From contig CAJXGZ010000006.1 of the NCBI GenBank assembly GCA_913053795.1, positions 1-20,550 on the forward strand: a DNA stretch of 20,550 bases, read 5' to 3'. Positions 6,127 through 13,362 of the stretch are shown here, piece after piece. Below the pieces are notes generated by a model that saw only the letters and a list, made by a program, of their open reading frames with translations, did not search any database and was not told the origin of the DNA. Each line of letters opens with the position of its first letter. The stretch's first letter is position 1. A program made the translations under genes and the position numbers. The stretch is from an uncultured Rhodospirillales bacterium. Lineage in GTDB: Bacteria > Pseudomonadota > Alphaproteobacteria > Rhodospirillales > 2-02-FULL-58-16.

Positions 6127-6174
6127 AGATCCCTAAATGCTCTTAAAATTATTATTTCCTGCTGGAGTGAGATA

Positions 6175-6597
6175 ATGCGCGAGCCCCGTTACACCCCAAG
6201 ACCCTCATATGAATTGGCCTGCGTGCCGTTCATCAGCGCCGAAGAGGCCTGGTTCTGGTTCATTCGCTGTCTGCGCGCGCGCAGGGATGGGGCGAGATTC
6301 CTTGATGGCCCCGATGGCGCCGTTCGCCCGTGCGAGCCCGATGATTTGTACCGGGCGGTGATGTGGCTTTTTCGCCGGCGGCGCATTGGCGAAGAGCACT
6401 TGAAGGTGCTGGAATATTTTGGTTTGCGCGAAGCGCCGCCTGATCCGAGATGCCGCGAGGAAGAGATATCTGCGCGCCTATGGGATATGGCCTTGGATCG
6501 GCTGACCACGGTCCTCAAGGGCAAGGGCATTGTTGTATGCGAGGAAAAGCCAAGCGCCGCAAAAACAAGACCCACAAACGCAAAGACCGTGAGTTAA
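6175..6597 (+). CDS. small hypothetical protein, first gene under the switch (140 aa)
   Basis: I do not recognise a named family. ATG 6175 has GGAG eight bases upstream; an in-frame ATG at 6121 would begin inside the SOS box, so it was rejected. The protein is soluble, with a Trp/Phe-rich helix (EEAWFWFIRCLRARRDGARF, about 23-42), a second helix LYRAVMWLFRRRRIG, a middle segment EHLKVLEYFGLREAPPDPR, and a conserved-looking helix LWDMALDRLTTVLKGKGIV near the C-terminus. The basic, helical character and the position directly under the operator suggest a small DNA- or RNA-binding or regulatory early protein, for example an activator of late genes. That is inference from position only. Confidence 0.6.
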   Translation: MREPRYTPRPSYELACVPFISAEEAWFWFIRCLRARRDGARFLDGPDGAVRPCEPDDLYRAVMWLFRRRRIGEEHLKVLEYFGLREAPPDPRCREEEISARLWDMALDRLTTVLKGKGIVVCEEKPSAAKTRPTNAKTVS

Positions 6598-6602
6598 TCA
6601 TC

Positions 6603-6989
6603 ATGGACGTGGAAACGCCCCCCAACGGCCAGCGCGCGACGCTCGTGGTTTTCACCGGAGAGACGCAATTAAAGTGGCTGAAGCTGTTTAAGCCGGGTTT
6701 TAGGCATTGCTTCATCGCTCTCAAAACCCATGGGCGCTGGATCGTTTACAACCCCCTTTCCCATCAAACCATGATATCCGTCCACAAGGATTTAAGCGTT
6801 GACGATATGGTCAAACGGCTTGTGGAGCTGGGATGCAAGGTCATCCAATGCGCGGTCCGCAAAGCCCCGGCCCAGACGGCGCCGTGGCGGCCCTACACAT
6901 GCGTCGAGGCGGTCAAACGCGTGCTTGGCATTCAAGACGGATGGATCCTGACGCCGTGGCAGCTTTATCGCCATCTCAGAAACCAATAA
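6603..6989 (+). CDS. putative permuted NlpC/P60-like (papain-fold) protein, 128 aa
   Basis: The start at 6603 follows the previous stop by five bases; ATG 6537, overlapping the upstream gene and adding a Lys/Arg-rich tail, is an alternative. Near the N-terminus a strand carries GFRHCFIAL (His35), followed by RWIVYNPLSH. Near the C-terminus PYTCVEAVKRVLG (Cys100) starts a helix and is followed by TPWQLYRHL. A His-bearing strand before a Cys-bearing helix is the order found in circularly permuted NlpC/P60 enzymes such as the YaeF/YiiX group. This suggests a small cysteine hydrolase or amidase, acting perhaps on peptidoglycan peptides or acyl groups. No signal peptide is seen. Fold assignment is my inference from the two motifs. 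Confidence 0.5.
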   Translation: MDVETPPNGQRATLVVFTGETQLKWLKLFKPGFRHCFIALKTHGRWIVYNPLSHQTMISVHKDLSVDDMVKRLVELGCKVIQCAVRKAPAQTAPWRPYTCVEAVKRVLGIQDGWILTPWQLYRHLRNQ

Positions 6990-7000
6990 AATTACATTTA

Positions 7001-7140
7001 GAACAAAAAAGCAAGATAACTGCTTGATATTCCTAGATTATTAAAATTAAAAGAATTATTTCGGCAAAAGTGAAAAAAAGCCTTGACATTTGGCTTTGGC
7101 CGGCATATATTCGATTCAACGCCCACCACAGGTGCGTCCG
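7001..7140 (+). repeat. direct repeat copy 1: gene-end relic, promoter and conserved leader
   Basis: This 140-bp stretch matches 8275-8415 almost base for base in its key parts. Shared parts are GAACAAAAA, TTGATATTCCTAGA, GAATTATTTCGG (exactly 30 bp before each -35 box), the promoter, and the leader CGATTCAACGCCC with GTGCGTCCG. Its first 27 bp correspond to the last codons of the gene at 7292 (relic peptide ending KSKITA, then TGA at 7025-7027). The two copies therefore bracket that gene. The gap 6990-7291 holds only this repeat, its terminator and the next gene's leader. Confidence 0.8.
7083..7111 (+). promoter_or_regulatory. strong sigma-70 promoter P1
   Basis: TTGACA (7083-7088), a 17-bp spacer, TATATT (7106-7111) is near consensus. 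Transcription should begin near 7117-7119 and run through the conserved leader into the terminator at 7152. Confidence 0.8.
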
Positions 7141-7151
7141 GATTATGGCAG

Positions 7152-7188
7152 GCCGCCTCTTATTAGCTTAAGAGGCGGCTTTATTATT
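7152..7188 (+). terminator. intrinsic terminator in the leader of the first PGB gene
   Basis: GCCGCCTCTTA (7152-7162) and TAAGAGGCGGC (7169-7179) form a perfect 11-bp stem with a 6-base loop, followed by TTTATTATT. It lies only about 35 bases after the predicted start of transcription and about 100 bp before the ATG at 7292. It should give an RNA of about 70 nt unless read through. Confidence 0.85.
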
Positions 7189-7291
7189 GATGGACAGCCT
7201 ATCAGCAGCAGGATTCAGCGGAACCCGCCGCGCCCGTTGAATGGATTGAAACTGGGCGCATTTCCATTAACCAAAATCAAGCGAGGAAAAA

Positions 7292-8302
7292 ATGGTCCAG
7301 AAAACTTGGAGCCTGCGAAAACCCGGCAACGCTTTGCCTCAGGATGACGGGCTCAAGCCCGACGACCCAGAGGAGTTTCACGCGTTCATAAAGGAATTGA
7401 CGAGGGTGGATCACCCAGCCGAGGAAATCCTGCTCAAAAGCCCAAAAACCTGGACCCATGACGAGATGATCCAGGTAAAAAAGCATCACAGCGTCCTGCC
7501 CGCCAACGACCCCCGGGGCAAGGACATGGACAGACGCATCGGCGCCTGGTTCAGCCACGTCTATTCTGACGAGCCGGTGAAGCATGACGCCATGGGGCGC
7601 ATGATCGACCCCAAACCGGTCAACCCGCCGCCCAGCAAACCGTTGGCCCTTCGCAACGCCGATGGCCATGACCTGAAAGCGGGCCTCAGGCGCATCGGCG
7701 CCAGGATCCTGGCCGCGGCAAAGGACAGCGGCATGGGCGACGCCGTCAAATCCCTGCAAGGCGGCCTCAACAAGCTTGAAAGGTGGAGGCAGGCGGAAAG
7801 CAACAGCAAACGGGAGACGTCAAGCCCGCCCCTGAAGGAGGACGGGGTTCTTGGCCCCAAGACCAAAACCGCGCTCAAGAAAATCCTGGCCAAACATGGA
7901 ACGGCTCAGGCCGAGAACGCCCAAGCGTTGGGCGGGTTTCATAACTACGCAGAGGCCGGTCGCAAGGGCGGGTTCAAGGATTTGGCGAAAACCGTGGACA
8001 AGTCGTTCGGCTCGCTGTTCCGCGACCAGGCCAAGCCCAAGGCAGTCAAGGAGCCGCGCCAGGAATCCCTCGCCTTGCAGGACACGGTGAACCATTTCGG
8101 CGAAAAGCAGTTCGGCCGGGACAAATGGACGCCCTTAAAGGACGACGGCTGGATCGGCCCCAAAACCACGGACGCGTTCGCCAAGGTGGCCAAGGCCGTC
8201 AACCCGGAAAGGCTGACCCGGCGTTTTTCGGGCGCTATCTTGGATTCATTTAGGCGTCACGCTGAAAAAAATAAGAACAAAAAGAGATCGATAAGCCTTT
8301 GA
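7292..8302 (+). CDS. phage protein with two peptidoglycan-binding-like repeats (PGB protein 1)
   Basis: The 336-aa product has GAGGA just upstream of ATG 7292. Two copies of a PGBD-type core are visible, PLKEDGVLGPKTKTALKKIL (180-199) and PLKDDGWIGPKTTDAFAKVA (281-300), each preceded by an L-Q-x-x-x-N helix about 25 residues earlier. Such three-helix domains usually bind cell-wall peptides. The N-terminal part (about 77-107) contains RIGAWFSHVY, EPVKHDAMGRMID, which aligns with the 72-aa protein at 14810. No catalytic domain or signal peptide is visible, so it may be a virion component delivered with, or attached to, the particle. It lies between two copies of a 140-bp repeat, upstream of the portal, and is preceded by its own promoter and terminator. 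Confidence 0.7.
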   Translation: MVQKTWSLRKPGNALPQDDGLKPDDPEEFHAFIKELTRVDHPAEEILLKSPKTWTHDEMIQVKKHHSVLPANDPRGKDMDRRIGAWFSHVYSDEPVKHDAMGRMIDPKPVNPPPSKPLALRNADGHDLKAGLRRIGARILAAAKDSGMGDAVKSLQGGLNKLERWRQAESNSKRETSSPPLKEDGVLGPKTKTALKKILAKHGTAQAENAQALGGFHNYAEAGRKGGFKDLAKTVDKSFGSLFRDQAKPKAVKEPRQESLALQDTVNHFGEKQFGRDKWTPLKDDGWIGPKTTDAFAKVAKAVNPERLTRRFSGAILDSFRRHAEKNKNKKRSISL

Positions 8303-8415
8303 TATTCCTAGAATAAAATAAATAAGAGAATTATTTCGGAAAAAAAGAAAAAAACCCTTGACTTTTGGGTTTGGCCAAACTATATTCGATTCAACGCCCG
8401 CCACAAGTGCGTCCG
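8275..8415 (+). repeat. direct repeat copy 2: gene end, promoter and conserved leader
   Basis: This is the second copy of the 7001-7140 element. It begins inside the last codons of the gene at 7292 (stop TGA at 8300-8302) and contains promoter P2 and the leader CGATTCAACGCCC, GTGCGTCCG. From TTGATATT to GTCCG both copies are exactly 117 bp. Conservation stops where the different terminator hairpins begin. Confidence 0.8.
8358..8386 (+). promoter_or_regulatory. strong sigma-70 promoter P2, upstream of portal
   Basis: TTGACT (8358-8363), 17 bp, TATATT (8381-8386). The spacer keeps the TTTGG-TTTGGCC wording of P1. It should drive portal, Bbp19-like and scaffold genes if RNA polymerase passes the terminator at 8417. 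Confidence 0.8.
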
Positions 8416-8416
8416 C

Positions 8417-8450
8417 AGCCCGCCGCAATCCTCTCCGGCGGGCTTTGCTT
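8417..8450 (+). terminator. intrinsic terminator in the portal leader
   Basis: AGCCCGCCG (8417-8425) and CGGCGGGCT (8436-8444) form a perfect 9-bp stem with a 10-base loop, followed by TTTGCTTT. The sequence is unrelated to the terminator at 7152 but occupies the same place after the conserved leader, about 120 bp before the portal start. Confidence 0.8.
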
Positions 8451-8566
8451 TCCAAAAATCCACGCAATAAAAGAGGCGGCGCCGGGACTATTACAGCCTC
8501 GGCGCGGCGGCAATTGACTCTCAAGGATTTGTCATCGCAACGCAAAAAACCACTTGGAGAATAGAC

Positions 8567-10171
8567 ATGAAAAAAATTACGCCTATAGACATTGTGGAGC
8601 GTTTCCGCCGCGCCAAGGAGCGGCGCTCCACATGGGAGGCCCACTGGCAGGAATGTTACGACTACGCCCTGCCGCAACGCGACGGGTTTATCTATTCCGC
8701 CCGTCCCGGAGAGAAAAAGACCGATAAGCTGTTTGACGGCACGGCGCCGGATGCGGTGGATCAACTGGCCGCCAGCCTATTGGCCGAGCTGACGCCGCCG
8801 TGGACGCGTTGGTTCGGGCTTGCCGCCGGCGCGGACGCCCCCGCCGAGGACCGTGAATACCTTGGGAAAGAGCTGGAGCAAGTCGCCACGGCGCTTCAAT
8901 CCCACTTTGATTTATCAAACTTCACCGTTGAAATGCATCAGTGCTACCTCGACCTGGTAACGGCGGGCACCGCATCCCTTTTGCTTGAGGAGGCGCCTCG
9001 GGGAGAACCTTCGGCGCTTCGTTTCACCGCCGTGCCTTTGTCGCAAGTGGCGCTTGAGGAAGGACCCCATGGCCGCCTTGACAACACCTTCCGCCGCACC
9101 GAGATGACCATGGCGCAACTTCGCGCCCGTTATCCCAAGGCCAGTTTGCCCGATGACGCGATGCGCGTGTCAGAAAAGGATGTCGACGCCCGTTTCCCTG
9201 TCGTCGAGGCGGTTATTAACGACGGAAAAGGATATGCATATCTGGCGGTCCTTGAGAATCAATCCTCAAGCCAAGCCGACATAACGGTGCTTAAAGAGGG
9301 ACGCTTCGAGATGTCCCCCTTCATCAACTTCCGTTGGCTCAAGGCGCCGGGTGAAATCTATGGCCGCTCGCCGGTCATGAAGACCCTGCCCGACATTAAA
9401 ACCGCCAATAAAGTGGTGGAGTTGGTGTTGAAGAACGCCTCCATTTCGGTGACCGGCGTCTGGCAGGCGGAGGACGACGGCGTTCTTAATCCGGCCACCA
9501 TCAAGCTGACGCCAGGCTCGATCATTCCCAAAGCCGTAGGCTCACAAGGGCTCACCCCATTGAAAGCGCCCGGAAATTTCGACACGTCGGAGATCATTCT
9601 CAAGGATTTGCGCGCCAGCATCCGCAGGGCCTTGCTCGCCGATAAGCTGGGCCAAGTGGATAGTCCGACAATGACCGCAACCGAAGTGCTTGAGCGCTCC
9701 GCCGAAATGTCGCGCATTCTCGGGGCGACCTACGGACGGCTGCAATCGGAGCTTCTGACGCCCCTTGTGCGGCGCGCCCTCGCCATTCTAACCCGCAGGG
9801 GCGAAATCAAAAATATTCGCATCGATGGCCGTTACGTGGAGCTGGAATACAAGTCGCCCCTGGCCCGTCAACAGGCCCGGCAAGAGGCGCAAAACACTAT
9901 TCAGTGGCTGGATACGATCAAAACCATGGGGCCGGAGGCAATGCAGGGCGTCAATAAGGCGGCGGTTGTCCGTTGGTTGGGGCGCGCCTACGGCGTCCCG
10001 GCTGAACTGATCCGTGAAGAGCCCGCCATCAACCTGGATGCGATGCTTAAAAGCGACGCCGCTCAGGGAATTATCGGCGCCTTAACAGAGGATCAGGCGG
10101 AAACGCCGCTTGAAGCCGAGCCCGCGGACGAAACCCCAATGACGCCAAGTGATGGTGGAGGCGGGCCATGA
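8567..10171 (+). CDS. portal (head-tail connector) protein, podovirus T7 gp8 type
   Basis: The 534-aa product fits the T7-like head-tail connector family in length and pattern. The start reads VERFRRAKERRSTWEAHWQE, followed by DYALPQRDGF, then KLFDGTAPDAVDQLAASL and LTPPWTRWFGL. The middle has the RSPVMKTLPDIKTANKVVEL stretch, and later TATEVLERSAEM, all typical of this portal group. The dodecameric portal sits at one capsid vertex and is the channel for DNA packaging and ejection. GGAG lies seven bases before ATG 8567. Its stop overlaps the next start (ATGA), so the next gene is translationally coupled. The acidic C-terminus ends in a Gly run, as is common. Confidence 0.92.
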   Translation: MKKITPIDIVERFRRAKERRSTWEAHWQECYDYALPQRDGFIYSARPGEKKTDKLFDGTAPDAVDQLAASLLAELTPPWTRWFGLAAGADAPAEDREYLGKELEQVATALQSHFDLSNFTVEMHQCYLDLVTAGTASLLLEEAPRGEPSALRFTAVPLSQVALEEGPHGRLDNTFRRTEMTMAQLRARYPKASLPDDAMRVSEKDVDARFPVVEAVINDGKGYAYLAVLENQSSSQADITVLKEGRFEMSPFINFRWLKAPGEIYGRSPVMKTLPDIKTANKVVELVLKNASISVTGVWQAEDDGVLNPATIKLTPGSIIPKAVGSQGLTPLKAPGNFDTSEIILKDLRASIRRALLADKLGQVDSPTMTATEVLERSAEMSRILGATYGRLQSELLTPLVRRALAILTRRGEIKNIRIDGRYVELEYKSPLARQQARQEAQNTIQWLDTIKTMGPEAMQGVNKAAVVRWLGRAYGVPAELIREEPAINLDAMLKSDAAQGIIGALTEDQAETPLEAEPADETPMTPSDGGGGP

Positions 10172-10458
10172 CGGACAATGACGCCGGATGGGATTGGTTC
10201 GACGCCGCCGCCAATCCGCCTGATGAAGAGACGCTTAAATCGGACATGGGTTTGGCTCTCGCCTTCGCCAAGTGCTTTCGCGGCAAGGACGGCGGGCAAG
10301 TTCTCAAATATCTGCGCTCCCTAACCATGGAGCGGGCCTTGGGGCCAAACGCTTCGGATTCCTTCCTGCGCCATGTGGAGGGCCAGCGGCAGCTTGTGTC
10401 TCATATCTTCGCCCTGGTCGAGCGCGGCCGCGGCGGCGACAACCAAAACACCAAATGA
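10168..10458 (+). CDS. Bbp19-like small phage protein (96 aa)
   Basis: The start overlaps the portal stop (ATGA at 10168), and its stop again overlaps an ATG of the scaffold frame. The core reads LALAFAKCFRGKDGGQVLKYL, then LTMERALGPNASDSFLRHVE, then GQRQLVSHIFALVERG, the pattern of the small Bbp19-type proteins found between portal and scaffold in podoviruses. The role in the virion is unknown. It is probably a head-assembly or structural accessory factor. Confidence 0.75.
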   Translation: MTDNDAGWDWFDAAANPPDEETLKSDMGLALAFAKCFRGKDGGQVLKYLRSLTMERALGPNASDSFLRHVEGQRQLVSHIFALVERGRGGDNQNTK

Positions 10459-10469
10459 TGGAGAACCTT

Positions 10470-11222
10470 ATGAGCGAGAACCTTACGGAGGCCGCCAAAA
10501 CCGAGGCGCCCGACACGGAAGCGGTCAACAGCAAGTCCCCCCTTGCCGACAATGAAGCCGACGGCGAGCGGACGCCAAAGCGTCCTGAAGACCTTCCGGA
10601 AAAATTCTGGGATTCCGAAAAAGGAGCGGTCCGCGCCGAGGCCATGACCAAGTCCTATCTGGAACTGGAGCGCAAGCTTGGCGCCCAAAACGACCCCTCT
10701 ACAGAGGAAGACCCTGGCCCAAATGAACTGGAAGCTCCCCTGGAGATCACGGAGCTAACCCCTGAACTGGACGCCTGCCTTCAAGGCGCTGGCTTAAATG
10801 ACGAGCAGATTAAAACTGTCCATGACTTTGGCGCGAAAAGTTTAATTCCAGCGGTCTATGACATGGTTTCCAAAATAGAAGCGCACAGCCAAATCGACCG
10901 CCTGGCGGATCACTTTGGCGGCGAGAATAAATGGCGGGAGGTCGCGCGTCAGCTCGGCAATTGGGGAAAAGGCAAATTTTCTCCCAAGGCGTTCCAGTCC
11001 CTTACCTCGTCTTATGAAGGCGTGCTCAACCTGCACCGGATGATGGCCGCCGAAGAATCGGAGCCCCAATTGGGCGGCGGCGGCCGATCGGCCGACGGTG
11101 CGCTTAGCGAAGCGGGAATCAAGGAGTTGATGCGCGATCCCCGATATTGGCGCGACCAGGATTCGGTCATCGTCAACAAGGTGAAGGAAGGCTTCAGGCG
11201 CCTCTACCCGAACGAAGGGTGA
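10470..11222 (+). CDS. capsid scaffolding protein
   Basis: The 250-aa acidic, helical product sits between portal and capsid genes, the usual scaffold position. The N-terminal region is low-complexity and Glu/Asp/Ala rich, followed by a RPEDLPEKFWDSEKGAVRAE segment typical of podovirus scaffold or capsid assembly proteins (a conserved P-x-K-F-W-D motif) and LEITELTPELDACLQGAGL. The C-terminus carries IKELMRDPRYWRDQD and VKEGFRRLYPNEG, which is likely the coat-binding end. ATG 10470 was preferred over the ATG pair at 10455 because GGAGA lies five bases before it. A strong terminator follows 30 bp after the stop. Confidence 0.85.
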   Translation: MSENLTEAAKTEAPDTEAVNSKSPLADNEADGERTPKRPEDLPEKFWDSEKGAVRAEAMTKSYLELERKLGAQNDPSTEEDPGPNELEAPLEITELTPELDACLQGAGLNDEQIKTVHDFGAKSLIPAVYDMVSKIEAHSQIDRLADHFGGENKWREVARQLGNWGKGKFSPKAFQSLTSSYEGVLNLHRMMAAEESEPQLGGGGRSADGALSEAGIKELMRDPRYWRDQDSVIVNKVKEGFRRLYPNEG

Positions 11223-11251
11223 GCGCGCCTTTTCCCCGCAGCTCCCCTTCC

Positions 11252-11294
11252 AGGGGCGCCGGCGCTCGGGGGCCGGCGCCCCTATTCTTTTCTT
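11252..11294 (+). terminator. strong intrinsic terminator after scaffold
   Basis: AGGGGCGCCGGC (11252-11263) and GCCGGCGCCCCT (11272-11283) form a perfect 12-bp GC-rich stem with an 8-base loop, followed by ATTCTTTTCTT. It ends the portal-scaffold unit 20 bp before the next start codon. Confidence 0.88.
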
Positions 11295-11313
11295 GAAAAA
11301 AAGGAGATTCACC

Positions 11314-11778
11314 ATGTCCATCAACATCAGCAACCCCTTCTCACTGAAAAGCTCGGTGGGATGGAACGGATCAAACGACAGAACCGACGTCGCCAAGGTC
11401 GAACACCTTCTTGGCCGCACGGGTGATTTGAACCTGAAAGAAACCGACGGCCTCACCGGCTATTACGGCGCCCGCGTCGAGCAAGCCGGCAAGCGCCACC
11501 AAAAACGCAACAACCTCAAACAGGACGGCCATTTCAACCCCAACGGCGAAAGCATCCGGTCATTGCGGACGCAACTGGCGCAAAATGACGATAAGCCTAA
11601 GGAGAAGGAGAAAACCGACAAGCCTTCGACCTCCCCTGAGGACGACTACGACGAAGAAGAACCATCTTTTTTTAGGGACAACCTTTTTATCCCGCTTACG
11701 AAAGGAATGGATAAATATGGGCCAAAGAAGTCTCCAGACTATCTTGGCCGCTTTTATAAGGGAGGGGAAAGAGGCTAA
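11314..11778 (+). CDS. phage protein with peptidoglycan-binding-like domain (PGB protein 2)
   Basis: AAGGAG lies seven bases before ATG 11314. The 154-aa product has one PGB-type domain at about 14-90: SVGWNGSNDRTDVAKVEHLL, then TDGLTGYYG, then NLKQDGHFNPNGESIRSL. The opening SVG-x-x-GSN-x-x-x-DV-K-E-x-x-L recurs in the protein at 15061 (SVGVYGSNRPKDVKKMESGL), so the two are paralogues. The rest is a charged linker (Lys/Asp/Glu rich, 91-118) and a short tail ending YLGRFYKGGERG. No catalytic domain is present. Compared with the 467-aa paralogue it lacks the C-terminal enzyme, which may mean loss when the adjacent Sel1 cargo was inserted. Confidence 0.65.
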   Translation: MSINISNPFSLKSSVGWNGSNDRTDVAKVEHLLGRTGDLNLKETDGLTGYYGARVEQAGKRHQKRNNLKQDGHFNPNGESIRSLRTQLAQNDDKPKEKEKTDKPSTSPEDDYDEEEPSFFRDNLFIPLTKGMDKYGPKKSPDYLGRFYKGGERG

Positions 11779-11823
11779 CGAAGAAAATGCGGAAAAACAC
11801 GTAAAGGGCCGAGCCGCCGTAAG

Positions 11824-11852
11824 TTGCAAACTTAGCTGGGATTACGTACAAT
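11824..11852 (+). promoter_or_regulatory. sigma-70 promoter of the Sel1 cargo genes
   Basis: TTGCAA (11824-11829), a 17-bp spacer, TACAAT (11847-11852). A small hairpin, AGGCGC/GCGCCT (11859-11878), follows in the leader. An own promoter inside the head operon is the hallmark of a moron. Confidence 0.6.
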
Positions 11853-11906
11853 TAATACAGGCGCCTCGATTTGCGCCTTAAGCCATAAAAATCATGGAGT
11901 TTTGTT

Positions 11907-13076
11907 ATGAGACACCTCTTCATTTCAATTGGTTTCATGATTTTATTGAGCGGCGGCTGCGCCCCCACCCCTGATTATGAAGCCGGCTTAATAGCTTATG
12001 ACGCCGGTGATTATGCGAAAGCCTTGAACATCTTCCGCCCCCTTGCCGAGCAAGGGCATACAAACGCTCAGTACCGCCTGGGCGTAATGCATAACAAAGG
12101 CCGGGGCGTTAAACGCAATATTCCCAAGTCAATTGAATTGTACCGAAAAGCCGCCGAAAAGAACCACATTGACGCCATCTACAATCTTGCCTGGATATAC
12201 TGGCATGGCGATGGCATCTCTAAAGACCACACAGAATCGGCAAAATGGGCGAAGAAAGCTGCGGATCTTGGCGACGCCGAGGGCATGCACAACATCGGGA
12301 TGCAATATTATTACGGCGACGGTATTCCCGTAGACCTTAAAAAAGCTGAACATTATCTGCGCAAGGCTGTGGAACATGACGTATGGGAAGCTTTTAAACT
12401 TCTTTGGCAGCTTTACCTGAAAAACTCAGAGCTTCTTCATGACGAAACCGTTCAATGGTACAGAAAAACGGCAGACGGCGGCAACAGCGAAGCTCAATAT
12501 TATATGGGGCTCATAGCGTACAAGGATAAACGGCCCGGCAGCGACACTGAGATGATCAAATGGCTCAAGCGCGCCGCCCTTCAGGGGCATGGAGATGCTC
12601 AAGAATTACTGGGACAGTTATATTTTTCAGGAGAGGTCGTTGAGAAAGATTTAGTTGAATCTGAAAAATGGCTGAAGGCCGCCATGGAGTCCGGTCTCGG
12701 TTACGCAACGTACATGTTGGCTAATTTCCGCATGACGGGCGTTAATGGCGCAGTGGAAATAAGTGAGGGGCTCCGGTTGTTGAAAATTGGAGCGGAACGA
12801 GATGACGTTTCCGCCCAAACGACATTGGCGAGAACATACCTGTACGATAAGGTGGTGAAAAAGGATCTCACGCAGGCTTACAAGTGGTTTTTGATCGCAA
12901 AAGAAACCATAAAATCGCAGAAATCGAGGCAAGATAAATTGGAGGAGTTTCTGCTCCCCAAAGATCTCCTGACCGACCTCCCCAAGCACATGACCGATGA
13001 GCAAAAAACCGAGGCAAAACGGCTCGCCGCTGAATGGCGGGCTAAGCAAAAAAAGAAACAAGATTCGAAAGATTAA
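11907..13076 (+). CDS. Sel1-like repeat lipoprotein (moron candidate)
   Basis: The 389-aa product starts MRHLFISIGFMILLSGGCAP, a lipoprotein signal with the lipobox Cys at residue 18, so it is likely anchored in the inner or outer membrane facing the periplasm. After one TPR-like pair (YEAGLIAYDAGDYAKAL) come about eight Sel1-type repeats of roughly 36 residues (for example AQYRLGVMHNKGRGVKRN, AIYNLAWIYWHGDGISKD, MHNIGMQYYYGDGIP), ending near residue 335. A charged Lys-rich tail follows. Such repeats are protein-protein interaction scaffolds; no enzymatic domain is seen. The gene interrupts the head genes, has its own promoter, is visibly richer in A+T than the capsid gene, and precedes a small gene by 21 bp. 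Lysogenic conversion or envelope modification is an inference from these features. Confidence 0.85.
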   Translation: MRHLFISIGFMILLSGGCAPTPDYEAGLIAYDAGDYAKALNIFRPLAEQGHTNAQYRLGVMHNKGRGVKRNIPKSIELYRKAAEKNHIDAIYNLAWIYWHGDGISKDHTESAKWAKKAADLGDAEGMHNIGMQYYYGDGIPVDLKKAEHYLRKAVEHDVWEAFKLLWQLYLKNSELLHDETVQWYRKTADGGNSEAQYYMGLIAYKDKRPGSDTEMIKWLKRAALQGHGDAQELLGQLYFSGEVVEKDLVESEKWLKAAMESGLGYATYMLANFRMTGVNGAVEISEGLRLLKIGAERDDVSAQTTLARTYLYDKVVKKDLTQAYKWFLIAKETIKSQKSRQDKLEEFLLPKDLLTDLPKHMTDEQKTEAKRLAAEWRAKQKKKQDSKD

Positions 13077-13097
13077 TTTGTTCCGAGGAGCCGTTTC

Positions 13098-13358
13098 ATG
13101 GAATGGCTGCTAATCCTTGCTCTACATCTTCCTCCTGAGGAGGCGAATATCGAGGACATGAGGTTCTCGACATATGAGGCGTGCATGCAGGCGGTGGAAA
13201 ACGTATTGAAAGGCGAACTTATTCCGGTTCGTCGTGGGCCTGGCATTAAACTGGAAGATCGGGCTAAACCGTCAATAAAGGCGAACCTGATTTATCCAGT
13301 GATCCGCTCTGAGGTTTCCTGCATCCAGGCGCCTAAAGAAGAAAACAAACTTCGCTGA
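13098..13358 (+). CDS. small hypothetical protein with hydrophobic N-terminus (86 aa)
   Basis: GAGGAG lies seven bases before ATG 13098, and the gene follows the Sel1 lipoprotein gene by 21 bp, so the two form an operon. It begins MEWLLILALHLPPEE, a short hydrophobic stretch that could be a weak signal or anchor, followed by FSTYEACMQAVENVL and a C-terminal VIRSEVSCIQ. Two Cys (in EACMQ and VSCIQ) could pair in the periplasm. The Y-x-A-C start and single Cys near the end resemble short periplasmic proteins of unknown role in alphaproteobacteria. Partner of the lipoprotein by position only. Confidence 0.6.
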   Translation: MEWLLILALHLPPEEANIEDMRFSTYEACMQAVENVLKGELIPVRRGPGIKLEDRAKPSIKANLIYPVIRSEVSCIQAPKEENKLR

Positions 13359-13362
13359 CGTC

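Noticed and set aside
6121..6174. Upstream ATG extending the 6175 gene
   Set aside because: It would start inside the GTTC-N7-GTTC box and lacks a ribosome binding site; ATG 6175 has GGAG at good distance.
10272..10469. N-terminal extension of the scaffold frame
   Set aside because: It lies inside the Bbp19-like gene in another frame; GGAGA before 10470 supports the shorter start.
12651..13061. Minus-strand frame inside the Sel1 gene
   Set aside because: The plus strand holds a lipoprotein with regular Sel1 repeats; the antisense frame has no ribosome binding site or domain.
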